Below are positions 22,209 to 29,144 of a stretch of DNA of 64,000 nucleotides, in pieces. Location: positions 62,001-126,000 of the forward strand of contig JAEYOW010000033.1 in the NCBI GenBank assembly GCA_023411375.1. Reading direction: 5' to 3'. Every line of letters starts with the position of its first letter. Within the stretch, counting starts at the first letter, position 1. The position numbers and the translations under genes are program-made. Under the pieces are notes generated by a model. That model saw only the letters and a list, made by a program, of their open reading frames with translations, was not told the DNA's origin and did not search any database. The DNA comes from Bacillota bacterium (GTDB taxonomy: Bacteria > Bacillota > Clostridia > Christensenellales > Aristaeellaceae).

Positions 22209-23501
22209 ATGGACATTCAAAAAATCCCCGCCAGCCGGTTGAACGCGGCGGCTTACAATCCCCGCAAAGACCTGAAGCCCGGCGACAGAGAGTATGAGAA
22301 GCTCAAGCGCTCCATCGCGGAGTTTGGCTATGTGGAGCCGGTGATCTGGAACCGGCAGACCGGGAACGTGGTGGGCGGTCATCAGCGGCTGAAGGTACTG
22401 GTCGATCTGGGCCAGCGGGAAATCGACTGCGTGGTGGTCGATCTCGATCTCCAGCGGGAAAAGGCGCTGAACATCGCCCTCAACAAAATTCAGGGCGATT
22501 GGGACGAGAGCAAGCTGGCTTCTCTCATGGCAGAATTTGATGTTTCGGCCTTCGACGTATCGCTCACCGGCTTTGACGCGGAGGAAGTGGACGCGCTGCT
22601 GAACAGATTCTATTCCCATGAGGCCGCCGAGGACGATTTCAATGCAGAAGGCGAAAAGAAGAAAATCGCGAACGCGGGCGGCCCGGTGACTCAGCCCGGC
22701 GATTGCTGGCGGCTGGGCGAGCATCTGCTGCTCTGCGGCGACGCTACCGATCCCGCTGCTTATGAAAAGCTGCTGGGAAGAGAACAGGCGCAATGTGTCG
22801 TGACCTCGCCGCCCGCCGACCCGAAGGAATACGCGAAGAACGGCTTGGAGCCGTGGCTGAAGCGCATGTCAGCAGTCATTCGGCTGCTGACGCATCATGT
22901 CGGGATCATCTGCTGGCAGACCGCCGACCTGATGAAAACCGGCAGTCCGTTCATCGAACCGCTGTCCTTCCATTCCAACCGGCTGTTTGCGGACGAGAAT
23001 TTTCGTCCGCTGTGGATTCGTGTCTGGAAAATGACCGGCAGCGTGCCTGCGACGGCGCTGCAGACCGCTTCGAACAAACCCGCGCCGGAATTCGACTATG
23101 TGACGGCCTACGCCAGCGACGCGCCCGAGGCGTATAACGATCAGGAATATGCCTGGGTGTCGGCCTATGCCGCCCATGCGTTCCAATTCGTGAAGCGCCT
23201 GACTCGCGAGGAACGGCGCAAGTGGGGCTACGCGGGCGTGTGGGAAATCGCCGCTATGCGCAGCGACAAAAGCGCCGAACCGCAGATTCCGGTGGAACTG
23301 CCCTGGCGCTGTCTCAAGATGCACAGCGATCTGCACGGCCTGATTCTTGATCCGTTTGCAGGTCTGGGTACTACGCTGATCGCCTGTGAACAATCCGGGC
23401 GGCGCTGCCGGGCCATGGAAAGCGATCCGATGCATTGCGACCTGATCGTGCGCCGCTGGGAGCAATTCACCGGCGAAAAGGCCGAGAAAATCGAAACATA
23501 A
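22209..23501 (+). CDS. ParB domain fused to DNA methyltransferase
   Basis: A 430-aa protein starting three bases after the previous stop. Residues 1-110 are ParB-like (ASRLNAAAYNPRKDLKPGDREYEKLKRSIAEFGYVEPVIWNRQTGNVVGGHQRLKVL). The remainder is an N4/N6-type methyltransferase: GDCWRLGEHLLLCGDAT leads in, the catalytic motif IV region reads VVTSPPADP in place of the commoner DPPY, and motif I is DPFAGLGTT near the C-terminus (permuted beta-class order). The SPP form is usual for N4-cytosine and some N6-adenine enzymes, but A rather than Y/W after SPP is atypical, so activity is uncertain. It completes the five-gene modification-like cassette. Confidence 0.85.
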   Translation: MDIQKIPASRLNAAAYNPRKDLKPGDREYEKLKRSIAEFGYVEPVIWNRQTGNVVGGHQRLKVLVDLGQREIDCVVVDLDLQREKALNIALNKIQGDWDESKLASLMAEFDVSAFDVSLTGFDAEEVDALLNRFYSHEAAEDDFNAEGEKKKIANAGGPVTQPGDCWRLGEHLLLCGDATDPAAYEKLLGREQAQCVVTSPPADPKEYAKNGLEPWLKRMSAVIRLLTHHVGIICWQTADLMKTGSPFIEPLSFHSNRLFADENFRPLWIRVWKMTGSVPATALQTASNKPAPEFDYVTAYASDAPEAYNDQEYAWVSAYAAHAFQFVKRLTREERRKWGYAGVWEIAAMRSDKSAEPQIPVELPWRCLKMHSDLHGLILDPFAGLGTTLIACEQSGRRCRAMESDPMHCDLIVRRWEQFTGEKAEKIET

Positions 23502-23552
23502 CTTCAAAATTTCCGCCTGCTTTTCGAGGAAAAGAGCTTTCTTTTTCGGCGT

Positions 23553-23573
23553 GTCTCTGGTAACACTCACTCA
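23553..23573 (+). repeat. Conserved leader repeat, copy 1
   Basis: A 21-bp block beginning GTCTCTGGTAACACTCACTC is identical to 25337-25357. Upstream flanks are also related (CCTGCTTTTC, then GAGCTT...CTTTT). Both copies end 25-34 bases before a start codon with AAGGAGGCA. Confidence 0.9.
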
Positions 23574-23606
23574 GCCGGAAGGCACATCAAGAAGGAGGCA
23601 ATCATC

Positions 23607-24053
23607 ATGAACAGACTTTTCGCAGAAACCTACGCCAAGGATCAGGAAATCGAAGCCCGTTACGCCGCCGCCGAACTCAAGAACGATCTGGCGGCTATGG
23701 AACAGGCCCGTGCCGACCATTTCGCGCTGGAGGCCAGCATTCAGGCGCAGGGCAAGCCCTTCGAGCTTCTCTATAGCCTGTACGCCGCAACCATGAAGGT
23801 GGGCAACGAGCACATCGACATTTCCGAGCTGCACGAGTATCAGGACGCGGCAACGCTTATTGCCAGCTTCCGCGAGTACGGCGTTGAAGCCTTCACCTTT
23901 TCCTCGGGCTGGTCGAGCGCGGCGGGAAGCGCCTGGGCTTTCCTGCAGAACGGCTGCACGCTGGCGGGTATGGTTGAGATCAACGGCCCGCACAAGGCCT
24001 TTGGCAGCGACAAATACGAGCAGCGCCCGGCCTTCCTGTTCCGGGTACAGTAA
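23607..24053 (+). CDS. Small accessory phage protein, unknown function
   Basis: A 148-aa protein; ATG at 23607 with AAGGAGG upstream, just after leader repeat copy 1. The first half is helical (DQEIEARYAAAELKNDLAAMEQARADHFALEASI); the second half has IASFREYGVEAFTFSSGWSSAAGSAWAFLQNGCTLAGMVEI. Similar proteins recur in mobile elements of gut Clostridia, but I know no function. It opens a run of seven small genes between the methyltransferase and the large terminase. Confidence 0.65.
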   Translation: MNRLFAETYAKDQEIEARYAAAELKNDLAAMEQARADHFALEASIQAQGKPFELLYSLYAATMKVGNEHIDISELHEYQDAATLIASFREYGVEAFTFSSGWSSAAGSAWAFLQNGCTLAGMVEINGPHKAFGSDKYEQRPAFLFRVQ

Positions 24054-24065
24054 GGAGGCGGGCAT

Positions 24066-24431
24066 ATGCTGCAGATCGGCAGGTATACCGCGCCGCAGGA
24101 CGGGCGGCCCGCGGTCATTCAGCGGGAATTCTACGGTCAGGGTTATATTTTCAAGGACGAAGCCGCTTTCCTTTCCCATCCGGATCAGGTCTGCTATGTG
24201 CCGGAACTTTCCGATACGGCCTATACCCGCAACGACCTGCTGGCCCTGTGCGACGGGCAGGAAAAGCTGGCACAGCGCTGCTTCGACTGTCTGAACTGGC
24301 AGAGCCCGACAACGTGGGTGGATGAGCAATTCATCTTCGGCGAATGGGTACGCTGCGAGGAATGCCACCGCGTATATGACGCGGAAGATAGCGCCACCTG
24401 TCCGCATTGCAAAGGAGGCGCGGCGCTGTGA
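24066..24431 (+). CDS. Small accessory protein with C-terminal zinc ribbon
   Basis: A 121-aa protein; ATG at 24066 after AAGGAGG. The C-terminal 30 residues hold CEECHRVYDAEDSATCPHCKGG, a four-cysteine ribbon; an earlier CFDCLNW adds a further pair. The rest is unassigned. The GTG of the next gene overlaps its TGA, so the two are coupled. Confidence 0.65.
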   Translation: MLQIGRYTAPQDGRPAVIQREFYGQGYIFKDEAAFLSHPDQVCYVPELSDTAYTRNDLLALCDGQEKLAQRCFDCLNWQSPTTWVDEQFIFGEWVRCEECHRVYDAEDSATCPHCKGGAAL

Positions 24432-24742
24432 ACAAATATACCTTCATGGAACTGGACGGCGCGCTGGCCGAGCGCCTGAATGAAATTCTGCTGGAACTAC
24501 CCAAGAAAACGCCTTACAAGGAACGTAAGGCCGAAGCCGACGAAGCGCTGGAAAAATTCTGGGCCATGTTGGAAGGCAACGAAGCCCTGCAGGAACAGTT
24601 GGACGATGTGCTGAGCCTGATGCGCGCCTACACCTTCGATCAGAATCGCGCCTGCTATCTGCAGGGCGTCCGGGATTTCCGCGGGCTGATGCTGGGCACG
24701 GTTCCCATGCTGGAGGAAGGAGACGATTCGGATGACGAATAA
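24428..24742 (+). CDS. Small acidic accessory protein, unknown function
   Basis: A 104-aa protein. I start at the GTG at 24428 (AAAGGAGG ten bases upstream; GTGA overlap with the preceding stop). Largely helical and acidic (ALAERLNEILLELPKKTPYKERKAEADEALEKF, tail EEGDDSDDE). Its end overlaps the next start by 11 bases. No family recognised. Confidence 0.6.
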   Translation: MNKYTFMELDGALAERLNEILLELPKKTPYKERKAEADEALEKFWAMLEGNEALQEQLDDVLSLMRAYTFDQNRACYLQGVRDFRGLMLGTVPMLEEGDDSDDE

Positions 24743-25028
24743 GGCCTTTATGATAGGAAAGCTCATGGCGACGCGCGGCGTGGCCGACAAGGTGAACGAT
24801 TGCCCGGAATTCGAGCGGTTTACGCGGCAGGCCTTCGCCCGGTATCGCCGCTGCGACTGGGGCGATCTGACGGAAAGCGACAGGCGGCAGAACGACGAGG
24901 CTGTGCGCAATGGCGACGACCGCATTCTGGCGGCGTATGTTCATCCGGAGCATCCGGACTGGAAGATATGGATTATTACCGAATATGATAGAAGCGCCAC
25001 CACGCTGCTGTTTCCCGACGAGTACTGA
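24732..25028 (+). CDS. Small accessory protein, mobile-element type
   Basis: A 98-aa protein; ATG at 24732 with GGAAGGAG upstream. It has a recognisable pattern seen in plasmid and integrative-element proteins of Firmicutes (MATRGVADKVND, DWGDLTESDRRQNDEAVRNGDDRILAAY, KIWIITEYDRSATTLLFPDEY). The function of these is unknown. It is followed 12 bases later by the DUF4314-like gene, the usual neighbour. Confidence 0.65.
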   Translation: MTNKAFMIGKLMATRGVADKVNDCPEFERFTRQAFARYRRCDWGDLTESDRRQNDEAVRNGDDRILAAYVHPEHPDWKIWIITEYDRSATTLLFPDEY

Positions 25029-25040
25029 CGGAGGTGTGCT

Positions 25041-25268
25041 ATGAACGAATTCCCTTCTCCGTCTGCTGTTGAACGCATACGCGCGGAGTATCCCGCAGGC
25101 TGCCGGGTGGCGCTGGTCTCCATGGGGCCAGATTCCTATTCCCGGCTGAAGCCCGGCGACGAGGGCACGGTATTCCATGTGGACGATGCGGGCACGGTGC
25201 ATGTGAACTGGGACTGCGGCTCGACGCTGGGCATGGTGTACGGCGTGGATGTGATCCGAAAGCTGTGA
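25041..25268 (+). CDS. DUF4314-like small protein
   Basis: A 75-aa protein; ATG at 25041 with GGAGGTG upstream. The beta-rich core (GCRVALVSMGPDSYSRLKPGDEGTVFHVDDAGTVHVNWDCGSTLGMVYGVDVIRKL) matches DUF4314, an SH3-like small domain of mobile elements. Function unknown. Leader repeat copy 2 lies about 70 bases downstream. Confidence 0.75.
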   Translation: MNEFPSPSAVERIRAEYPAGCRVALVSMGPDSYSRLKPGDEGTVFHVDDAGTVHVNWDCGSTLGMVYGVDVIRKL

Positions 25269-25336
25269 TTTGGGCGGGCCGGAAACGGCCTGCTTTTCTT
25301 CTGCAAAAACGGCGTCTGAGCTTGCTTTTCAGGGGC

Positions 25337-25357
25337 GTCTCTGGTAACACTCACTCA
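25337..25357 (+). repeat. Conserved leader repeat, copy 2
   Basis: Identical over 21 bp to 23553-23573 (begins GTCTCTGGTAACACTCACTC). It precedes the 25382 gene by 24 bases. The two copies flank the block 23607-25268, consistent with duplication of a leader or with modular exchange of small genes. Confidence 0.9.
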
Positions 25358-25381
25358 CATCGAACGAAGGAGGCACATCCC

Positions 25382-25690
25382 ATGAAAAGCATTCAGCAGA
25401 CCCGGAACGAATTCTTCCGCCTCATGGCCGACAACGGCTTTGAATCCACCGGCAGCGCCGACTATGACGGCAACGTGATCTTTGCCCGCGAATGGACGCG
25501 CACCTGTCAGGTGGTCTGGTACGGCGAGCGCACCAGCACCTACCGCGTTACCGCCCGGATCAGCTTCGGCACGCCGCTCATTTGCCTGTACGAAAACGGC
25601 CGCCCGCTGGGCCAGCGCGATTATTCCAGCCCCAAACGCGCCATGAACGCCATCCGCGAGATCGTCCGCTGCGCGGGCTACGTCCTGTAA
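25382..25690 (+). CDS. Small accessory protein, unknown function
   Basis: A 102-aa protein; ATG at 25382 after GAAGGAGGCA, just past leader repeat copy 2. Mixed alpha/beta with basic and aromatic residues (FFRLMADNGFESTGSADYDGNVIFAREWTRTCQVVWYG, SSPKRAMNAIREIVRCAGYVL). The fold suggests a small nucleic-acid or ligand-binding protein, but no family is recognised. Confidence 0.6.
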   Translation: MKSIQQTRNEFFRLMADNGFESTGSADYDGNVIFAREWTRTCQVVWYGERTSTYRVTARISFGTPLICLYENGRPLGQRDYSSPKRAMNAIREIVRCAGYVL

Positions 25691-25703
25691 GGAGAGAACG
25701 AAG

Positions 25704-26645
25704 ATGAACGAGCTTTTCATCAACTGGCTTCACTCCGGCGATAAGGGCCTGCTCCGGCTGGTTCTTCCCCGCGAAACCTATCTTTTCCTCCGCGCGGAAA
25801 AGCGGCCCGGCTTCGATTATCTATACTGCCAGCGGCAGTACGGCAGCGACGGCCTGCGCCGCAAGGACAGCTTTCAGTATGCGGGCCTCTATTGCGCGGC
25901 GGACGGCCTGATCTACGACGCGGATTACGCGCTGACGCATATGGACGACGCGGACAAAACGCTCCCGGCCCGCTCTTACGAAGCCCTGCGCAGGCAGTTG
26001 CAGCAGGACGTGCGCGCCATGATCGAGCAGCGCGTGGACAATGACTGCGGAAACCTGACGGTGCATGAGCTGACCGACGCAAAATTCCTCTGCGCGCTGG
26101 ACGCCTATCGCAAGTATTACGCCGCCCGCGACGTGCGGCAGCGGTATTTGGAAACCGGAAAGCTGGACAGCGAAGGCTTTCATTGCCGGTATGCTCCGGA
26201 GGGATGGACGGAGGATTCGTTCCTTTCCTATATCGCCGATCCGCTGGCCTATGCCGAGCGGGAGGCGGAACGCTACTGGACAGAAAATCAGGAAGCAATG
26301 TACCTGCAATTTCTGGAGCAGGATGCGCGGGACGCGGAACAGGCTGCAATTGCGGAGAATCCGCAAAATCCCGTTCACATCGTCCGGCAGATCATGGCCG
26401 TCATGAACGCCAGCGGTGCGAAAACCGTGAATGTGACCGTGCGGAAGGATGGGAAAGAACTGACCTTCAAGACGGAGACCAGCGACCTGCGCCGGGATTG
26501 CACGGGCGGCTATTCGCACTGGCATATGATTGCAGCCGACCGGCGCAGATTTTTCGAATGCTTTGGCCGGAACGCCGAATACAGGCCGGAGGAAATCCTC
26601 CGTATCACCTATGGCCGCAGCGTATTATATGAAGCAAAAGGTTGA
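25704..26645 (+). CDS. Accessory phage protein, unknown function
   Basis: A 313-aa protein; ATG at 25704 with AAGGAGAG upstream. The middle is helix-rich (ARSYEALRRQLQQDVRAMIEQRVDNDCGNLTVHELTDAKFLCALDAY and YAEREAERYWTENQEAMYLQFLEQDARDAEQAAI). The C-terminal part looks mixed alpha/beta (KTVNVTVRKDGKELTFKTETSDL). No catalytic motif is evident. It is the last gene of the accessory block; a GCAA-loop hairpin follows. Confidence 0.6.
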   Translation: MNELFINWLHSGDKGLLRLVLPRETYLFLRAEKRPGFDYLYCQRQYGSDGLRRKDSFQYAGLYCAADGLIYDADYALTHMDDADKTLPARSYEALRRQLQQDVRAMIEQRVDNDCGNLTVHELTDAKFLCALDAYRKYYAARDVRQRYLETGKLDSEGFHCRYAPEGWTEDSFLSYIADPLAYAEREAERYWTENQEAMYLQFLEQDARDAEQAAIAENPQNPVHIVRQIMAVMNASGAKTVNVTVRKDGKELTFKTETSDLRRDCTGGYSHWHMIAADRRRFFECFGRNAEYRPEEILRITYGRSVLYEAKG

Positions 26646-26652
26646 CGGCCGC

Positions 26653-26673
26653 AGCCCCGCAAGGGGCTATTTT
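26653..26673 (+). terminator. Weak terminator-like hairpin
   Basis: AGCCCC (26653-26658), GCAA loop and GGGGCT (26663-26668) are followed by ATTTT. It lies between the accessory block and the HNH-AP2 gene. The U tract is short, so partial termination is expected. Confidence 0.5.
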
Positions 26674-26697
26674 CATGCTCACTGAAAGGAGGCCGCA

Positions 26698-27213
26698 TTG
26701 ACAAACCCCATTCATAAGACAAAGCATGGCTATTATGTCGCCTCCTTCGCCAGCGGCGGCGATTTTTCGTTTGATGAGATCGATCTGCCGCTGATCCGCG
26801 CCCATACCTGGCACCTGGGCAAGCGCGGCTATCCGGCCACGCATATCGGCGGCAGAACGGCCGTGCTGCACCGGCTGCTGTTTCCGGACGCGCAGGAATA
26901 TGAGATCGATCACATCAACGGCGACAAGCTGGACAACCGCCGCCGAAACCTGCGGCTGTGCACGCATCAGCAGAACGCCTTCAACCAGAAGCGCCGCCGC
27001 ACCAACACCAGCGGCTATATCGGCGTGAGCTATGCTCGCGGGCGCGGATGCTTCGAGGCGTACATTCATCATCATGGGCGCAAGCATCATCTGGGGCTGT
27101 TCCCGGACGCGCTGTTGGCGGCCCGGACGCGGGACTGCGTGGCCCGGCTGCTGTTCGGCGAGTATGCCCGGCTGAATTTTCCGAAGGGAGGCGGCAGACG
27201 TGGCCCGCGCTAA
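26698..27213 (+). CDS. HNH-AP2 homing-type endonuclease
   Basis: A 171-aa protein. The TTG at 26698 is used because AAAGGAGG lies seven bases upstream and no ATG follows near. The HNH motif is EYEIDHINGDKLDNRRRNLRLCTHQQNAFN (about residues 75-105), followed by an AP2-like DNA-binding segment (NTSGYIGVSYARGRGCFEAYIHHHGRKHHLGLF). This is the classical phage homing endonuclease type, and it has inserted immediately before, and overlapping by 14 bases, the large terminase gene. It is free-standing; the terminase is not split. Confidence 0.92.
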   Translation: MTNPIHKTKHGYYVASFASGGDFSFDEIDLPLIRAHTWHLGKRGYPATHIGGRTAVLHRLLFPDAQEYEIDHINGDKLDNRRRNLRLCTHQQNAFNQKRRRTNTSGYIGVSYARGRGCFEAYIHHHGRKHHLGLFPDALLAARTRDCVARLLFGEYARLNFPKGGGRRGPR

Positions 27214-28798
27214 GAAGTATCAGCCCACGGAATTCATGCTGCCCACCTCGCATTACGACAAGGAGCGCGCCAACCATGCCGTCAATTTTATTCAATCCCT
27301 GAAGCACACCAAAGGCGTGTGGGCCGGGCAGCCGTTTCTGCTGTTCGACTGGCAGGAGAAGATCATCCGCGACCTGTTCGGCATCATCAAGGCCAACGGA
27401 TACCGGCAATTCAACACGGCATTCGTGGAAATCTGCAAAAAGGCCGGTAAGAGCGAACTGGCCGCCGCCGTGGCGCTGTATATGCTGGCGGGTGACGGCG
27501 AGGAAGGCGCGGAGATTTACGGCTGTGCCAATGACCGGCAGCAGGCCAGCATCGTATTCGATGTGGCCAAGGACATGGTGCTGCAGTGCCCGGCGCTGCT
27601 CAAGCGCATCAAAATTGTGGAGAGCCAGAAACGCCTTGTATACCTGCCAACTCGCGGAATCTATCAGGTGCTGTCCTCGGAGGTCGCCTCCAAGTATGGA
27701 TACAACGTCCACGCCTGTATCTTCGACGAGCTGCTGGGCCAACCCAATCGAAAGCTGTTCGACGTGATGACAAAGGGCTCCGGCGCGGCCCGAAAGCAGC
27801 CGCTGAATTTCGTCATTACGACCGCAGGTTCTGATAAAAACAGTATCTGCTACGAGGTGCATTCCAAAGCGCTGGATATTCTGGAGGGTCGCAAACACGA
27901 TTCCACCTTCTACCCGGTGGTGTATTCCACGCCCACGGACGCGGATTGGACAGACCCCAAGGTCTGGAAAGCCGTGAACCCGTCGCTGGGCAAGACGGTG
28001 GACATCGAGTATTACAAAACGGCCTGCGAAAGCGCGAAGCAGAATCCCGCCGAGGAAATGCAGTTTCGGCAATTCCACCTGTGTCAGTGGACGAGCGCCA
28101 CCACGCGCTGGATGCCCATGGACAAATGGGACGCCTGCGCCTATCCGGTCGATCCGGAGCGGCTGCGCGGGCGTGTGTGCTATGGCGGATTGGATTTGTC
28201 CAGCACCACGGACATTACGGCCTTCGTGCTGGTCTTTCCTCCGGAGGATGAGGACGGCAAGTATGAAATTCTGCCGTTCTTCTGGCTGCCGGAGGATTCC
28301 ATTGACCTGCGCGTGCGCCGGGATCACGTGCCCTATGATACATGGGCACAGCAGGGGCTGGTCTATACCACGGAGGGCAATGTCATTCATTATGGCTATA
28401 TCGAGGAATTCATTGAAGAACTGGGCACGAAGTACAACATCCACGAAATCGCCTTCGACCGCTGGGGCGCAGTGCAGATGACGCAGAATCTGGAGGGGCT
28501 GGGCTTCACGGTTGTGCCATTCGGCCAGGGCTACAAGGATATGTCGCCGCCCACCAAGGAATTATTGAAGCTGACGCTGGAGGGCAAGCTGGCCCACGGC
28601 GGACACCCGGTGCTGCGCTGGATGGTGGACAACGTGACGATTCGCTCCGATCCCGCCGGGAATATCAAAGCGGACAAGGAGAAAAGCACAGAAAAAATAG
28701 ACGGAGCCATCGCGACCATCATGGCGCTGGATCGTGCGATCCGGCATGAAGGCGACGGCGCGTCCGTCTATGACGAGAGAGGGCTGCTTATGATATAG
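27200..28798 (+). CDS. Terminase large subunit
   Basis: A 532-aa packaging motor. GTG start at 27200 with GGGAGGC upstream, overlapping the HNH-AP2 gene. The ATPase half has the adenine region FDWQEKIIRDLFG, a P-loop-like KKAGKSEL (about 81-88), and Walker B HACIFDELL (about 171-179). The nuclease half begins GGLDLSSTTDITAF (about 328) with later acidic residues EIAFDRWG and EKIDGAIATIMALD. It cuts concatemers and pumps DNA into proheads. An antisense cargo gene sits directly downstream, separating it from the portal gene. Confidence 0.95.
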   Translation: MARAKKYQPTEFMLPTSHYDKERANHAVNFIQSLKHTKGVWAGQPFLLFDWQEKIIRDLFGIIKANGYRQFNTAFVEICKKAGKSELAAAVALYMLAGDGEEGAEIYGCANDRQQASIVFDVAKDMVLQCPALLKRIKIVESQKRLVYLPTRGIYQVLSSEVASKYGYNVHACIFDELLGQPNRKLFDVMTKGSGAARKQPLNFVITTAGSDKNSICYEVHSKALDILEGRKHDSTFYPVVYSTPTDADWTDPKVWKAVNPSLGKTVDIEYYKTACESAKQNPAEEMQFRQFHLCQWTSATTRWMPMDKWDACAYPVDPERLRGRVCYGGLDLSSTTDITAFVLVFPPEDEDGKYEILPFFWLPEDSIDLRVRRDHVPYDTWAQQGLVYTTEGNVIHYGYIEEFIEELGTKYNIHEIAFDRWGAVQMTQNLEGLGFTVVPFGQGYKDMSPPTKELLKLTLEGKLAHGGHPVLRWMVDNVTIRSDPAGNIKADKEKSTEKIDGAIATIMALDRAIRHEGDGASVYDERGLLMI

Positions 28799-28830
28799 AA
28801 ATAGAAAAGAGCTGTCACTTTCGACAGCTC
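28799..28830 (-). terminator. Terminator of the antisense YjzC-like gene
   Basis: GAGCTGTC (28809-28816) and GACAGCTC (28823-28830) form an 8-bp stem with a six-base loop. On the minus strand TTTTCTATTT follows. It lies 22 bases beyond the YjzC-like stop. Confidence 0.85.
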
Positions 28831-28852
28831 AGTTGGATTTTGTATTCAATTT

Positions 28853-29035
28853 TTAGGGACGACCAGACTTGTTTTTGGTGGGGTCATTCATGACATAACC
28901 CTGACCAGCCTTGGGGGTAGGCGGCATAGGTTCACCTTTTACAACGGTGACTTCTTTGCCCGTCTGTCCACCACGAGGCCCGACGATTCCGTACTGACCG
29001 GATGCCGGAGCCTTATTACCAGGTTTCAACGCCAT
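28853..29035 (-). CDS. YjzC-like 60-aa cargo protein under CIRCE control
   Basis: The ATG at 29035 is chosen because AAAGGAGG lies seven bases upstream; the in-frame ATG at 29041 is too close to it. The sequence (MALKPGNKAPASGQYGIVGP, then RGGQTGKEVTVVKGEP and PPTPKAGQGYVM) belongs to the YjzC family of small proteins of unknown function. It runs against the late operon between terminase and portal, with its own sigma-A promoter, a CIRCE element in the leader and its own terminator: a moron expressed from the prophage. Induction on heat or protein-folding stress through host HrcA is inferred from the operator. Confidence 0.88.
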   Translation of the reverse strand: MALKPGNKAPASGQYGIVGPRGGQTGKEVTVVKGEPMPPTPKAGQGYVMNDPTKNKSGRP

Positions 29036-29054
29036 CAGCATTCCTCCTTTCTTT

Positions 29055-29118
29055 TTTATCAGCACTCATTAAAGTTGAGTGCTGATAAAATTATACTCAA
29101 ATTTATAGTGCGAGTCAA
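29055..29118 (-). promoter_or_regulatory. Sigma-A promoter followed by CIRCE (HrcA operator)
   Basis: On the minus strand: TTGACT (-35, 29113-29118), a 17-base spacer, TATAAT (-10, 29090-29095). Then comes an inverted repeat with 14-base arms (29055-29068 and 29076-29089) whose core is AGCACTC-N9-GAGTGCT, exactly the conserved half-sites and spacing of CIRCE (consensus TTAGCACTC-N9-GAGTGCTAA). The element covers the expected transcription start and is followed by AAAGGAGG, as in groESL and hrcA operons. Confidence 0.92.
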
Positions 29119-29144
29119 TGATAAAAGTCAAAGAAGGTGAAATT

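Noticed and set aside
26981..28444. 487-codon minus-strand frame opposite the large terminase
   Set aside because: Antisense shadow; the terminase on the plus strand carries all expected motifs.
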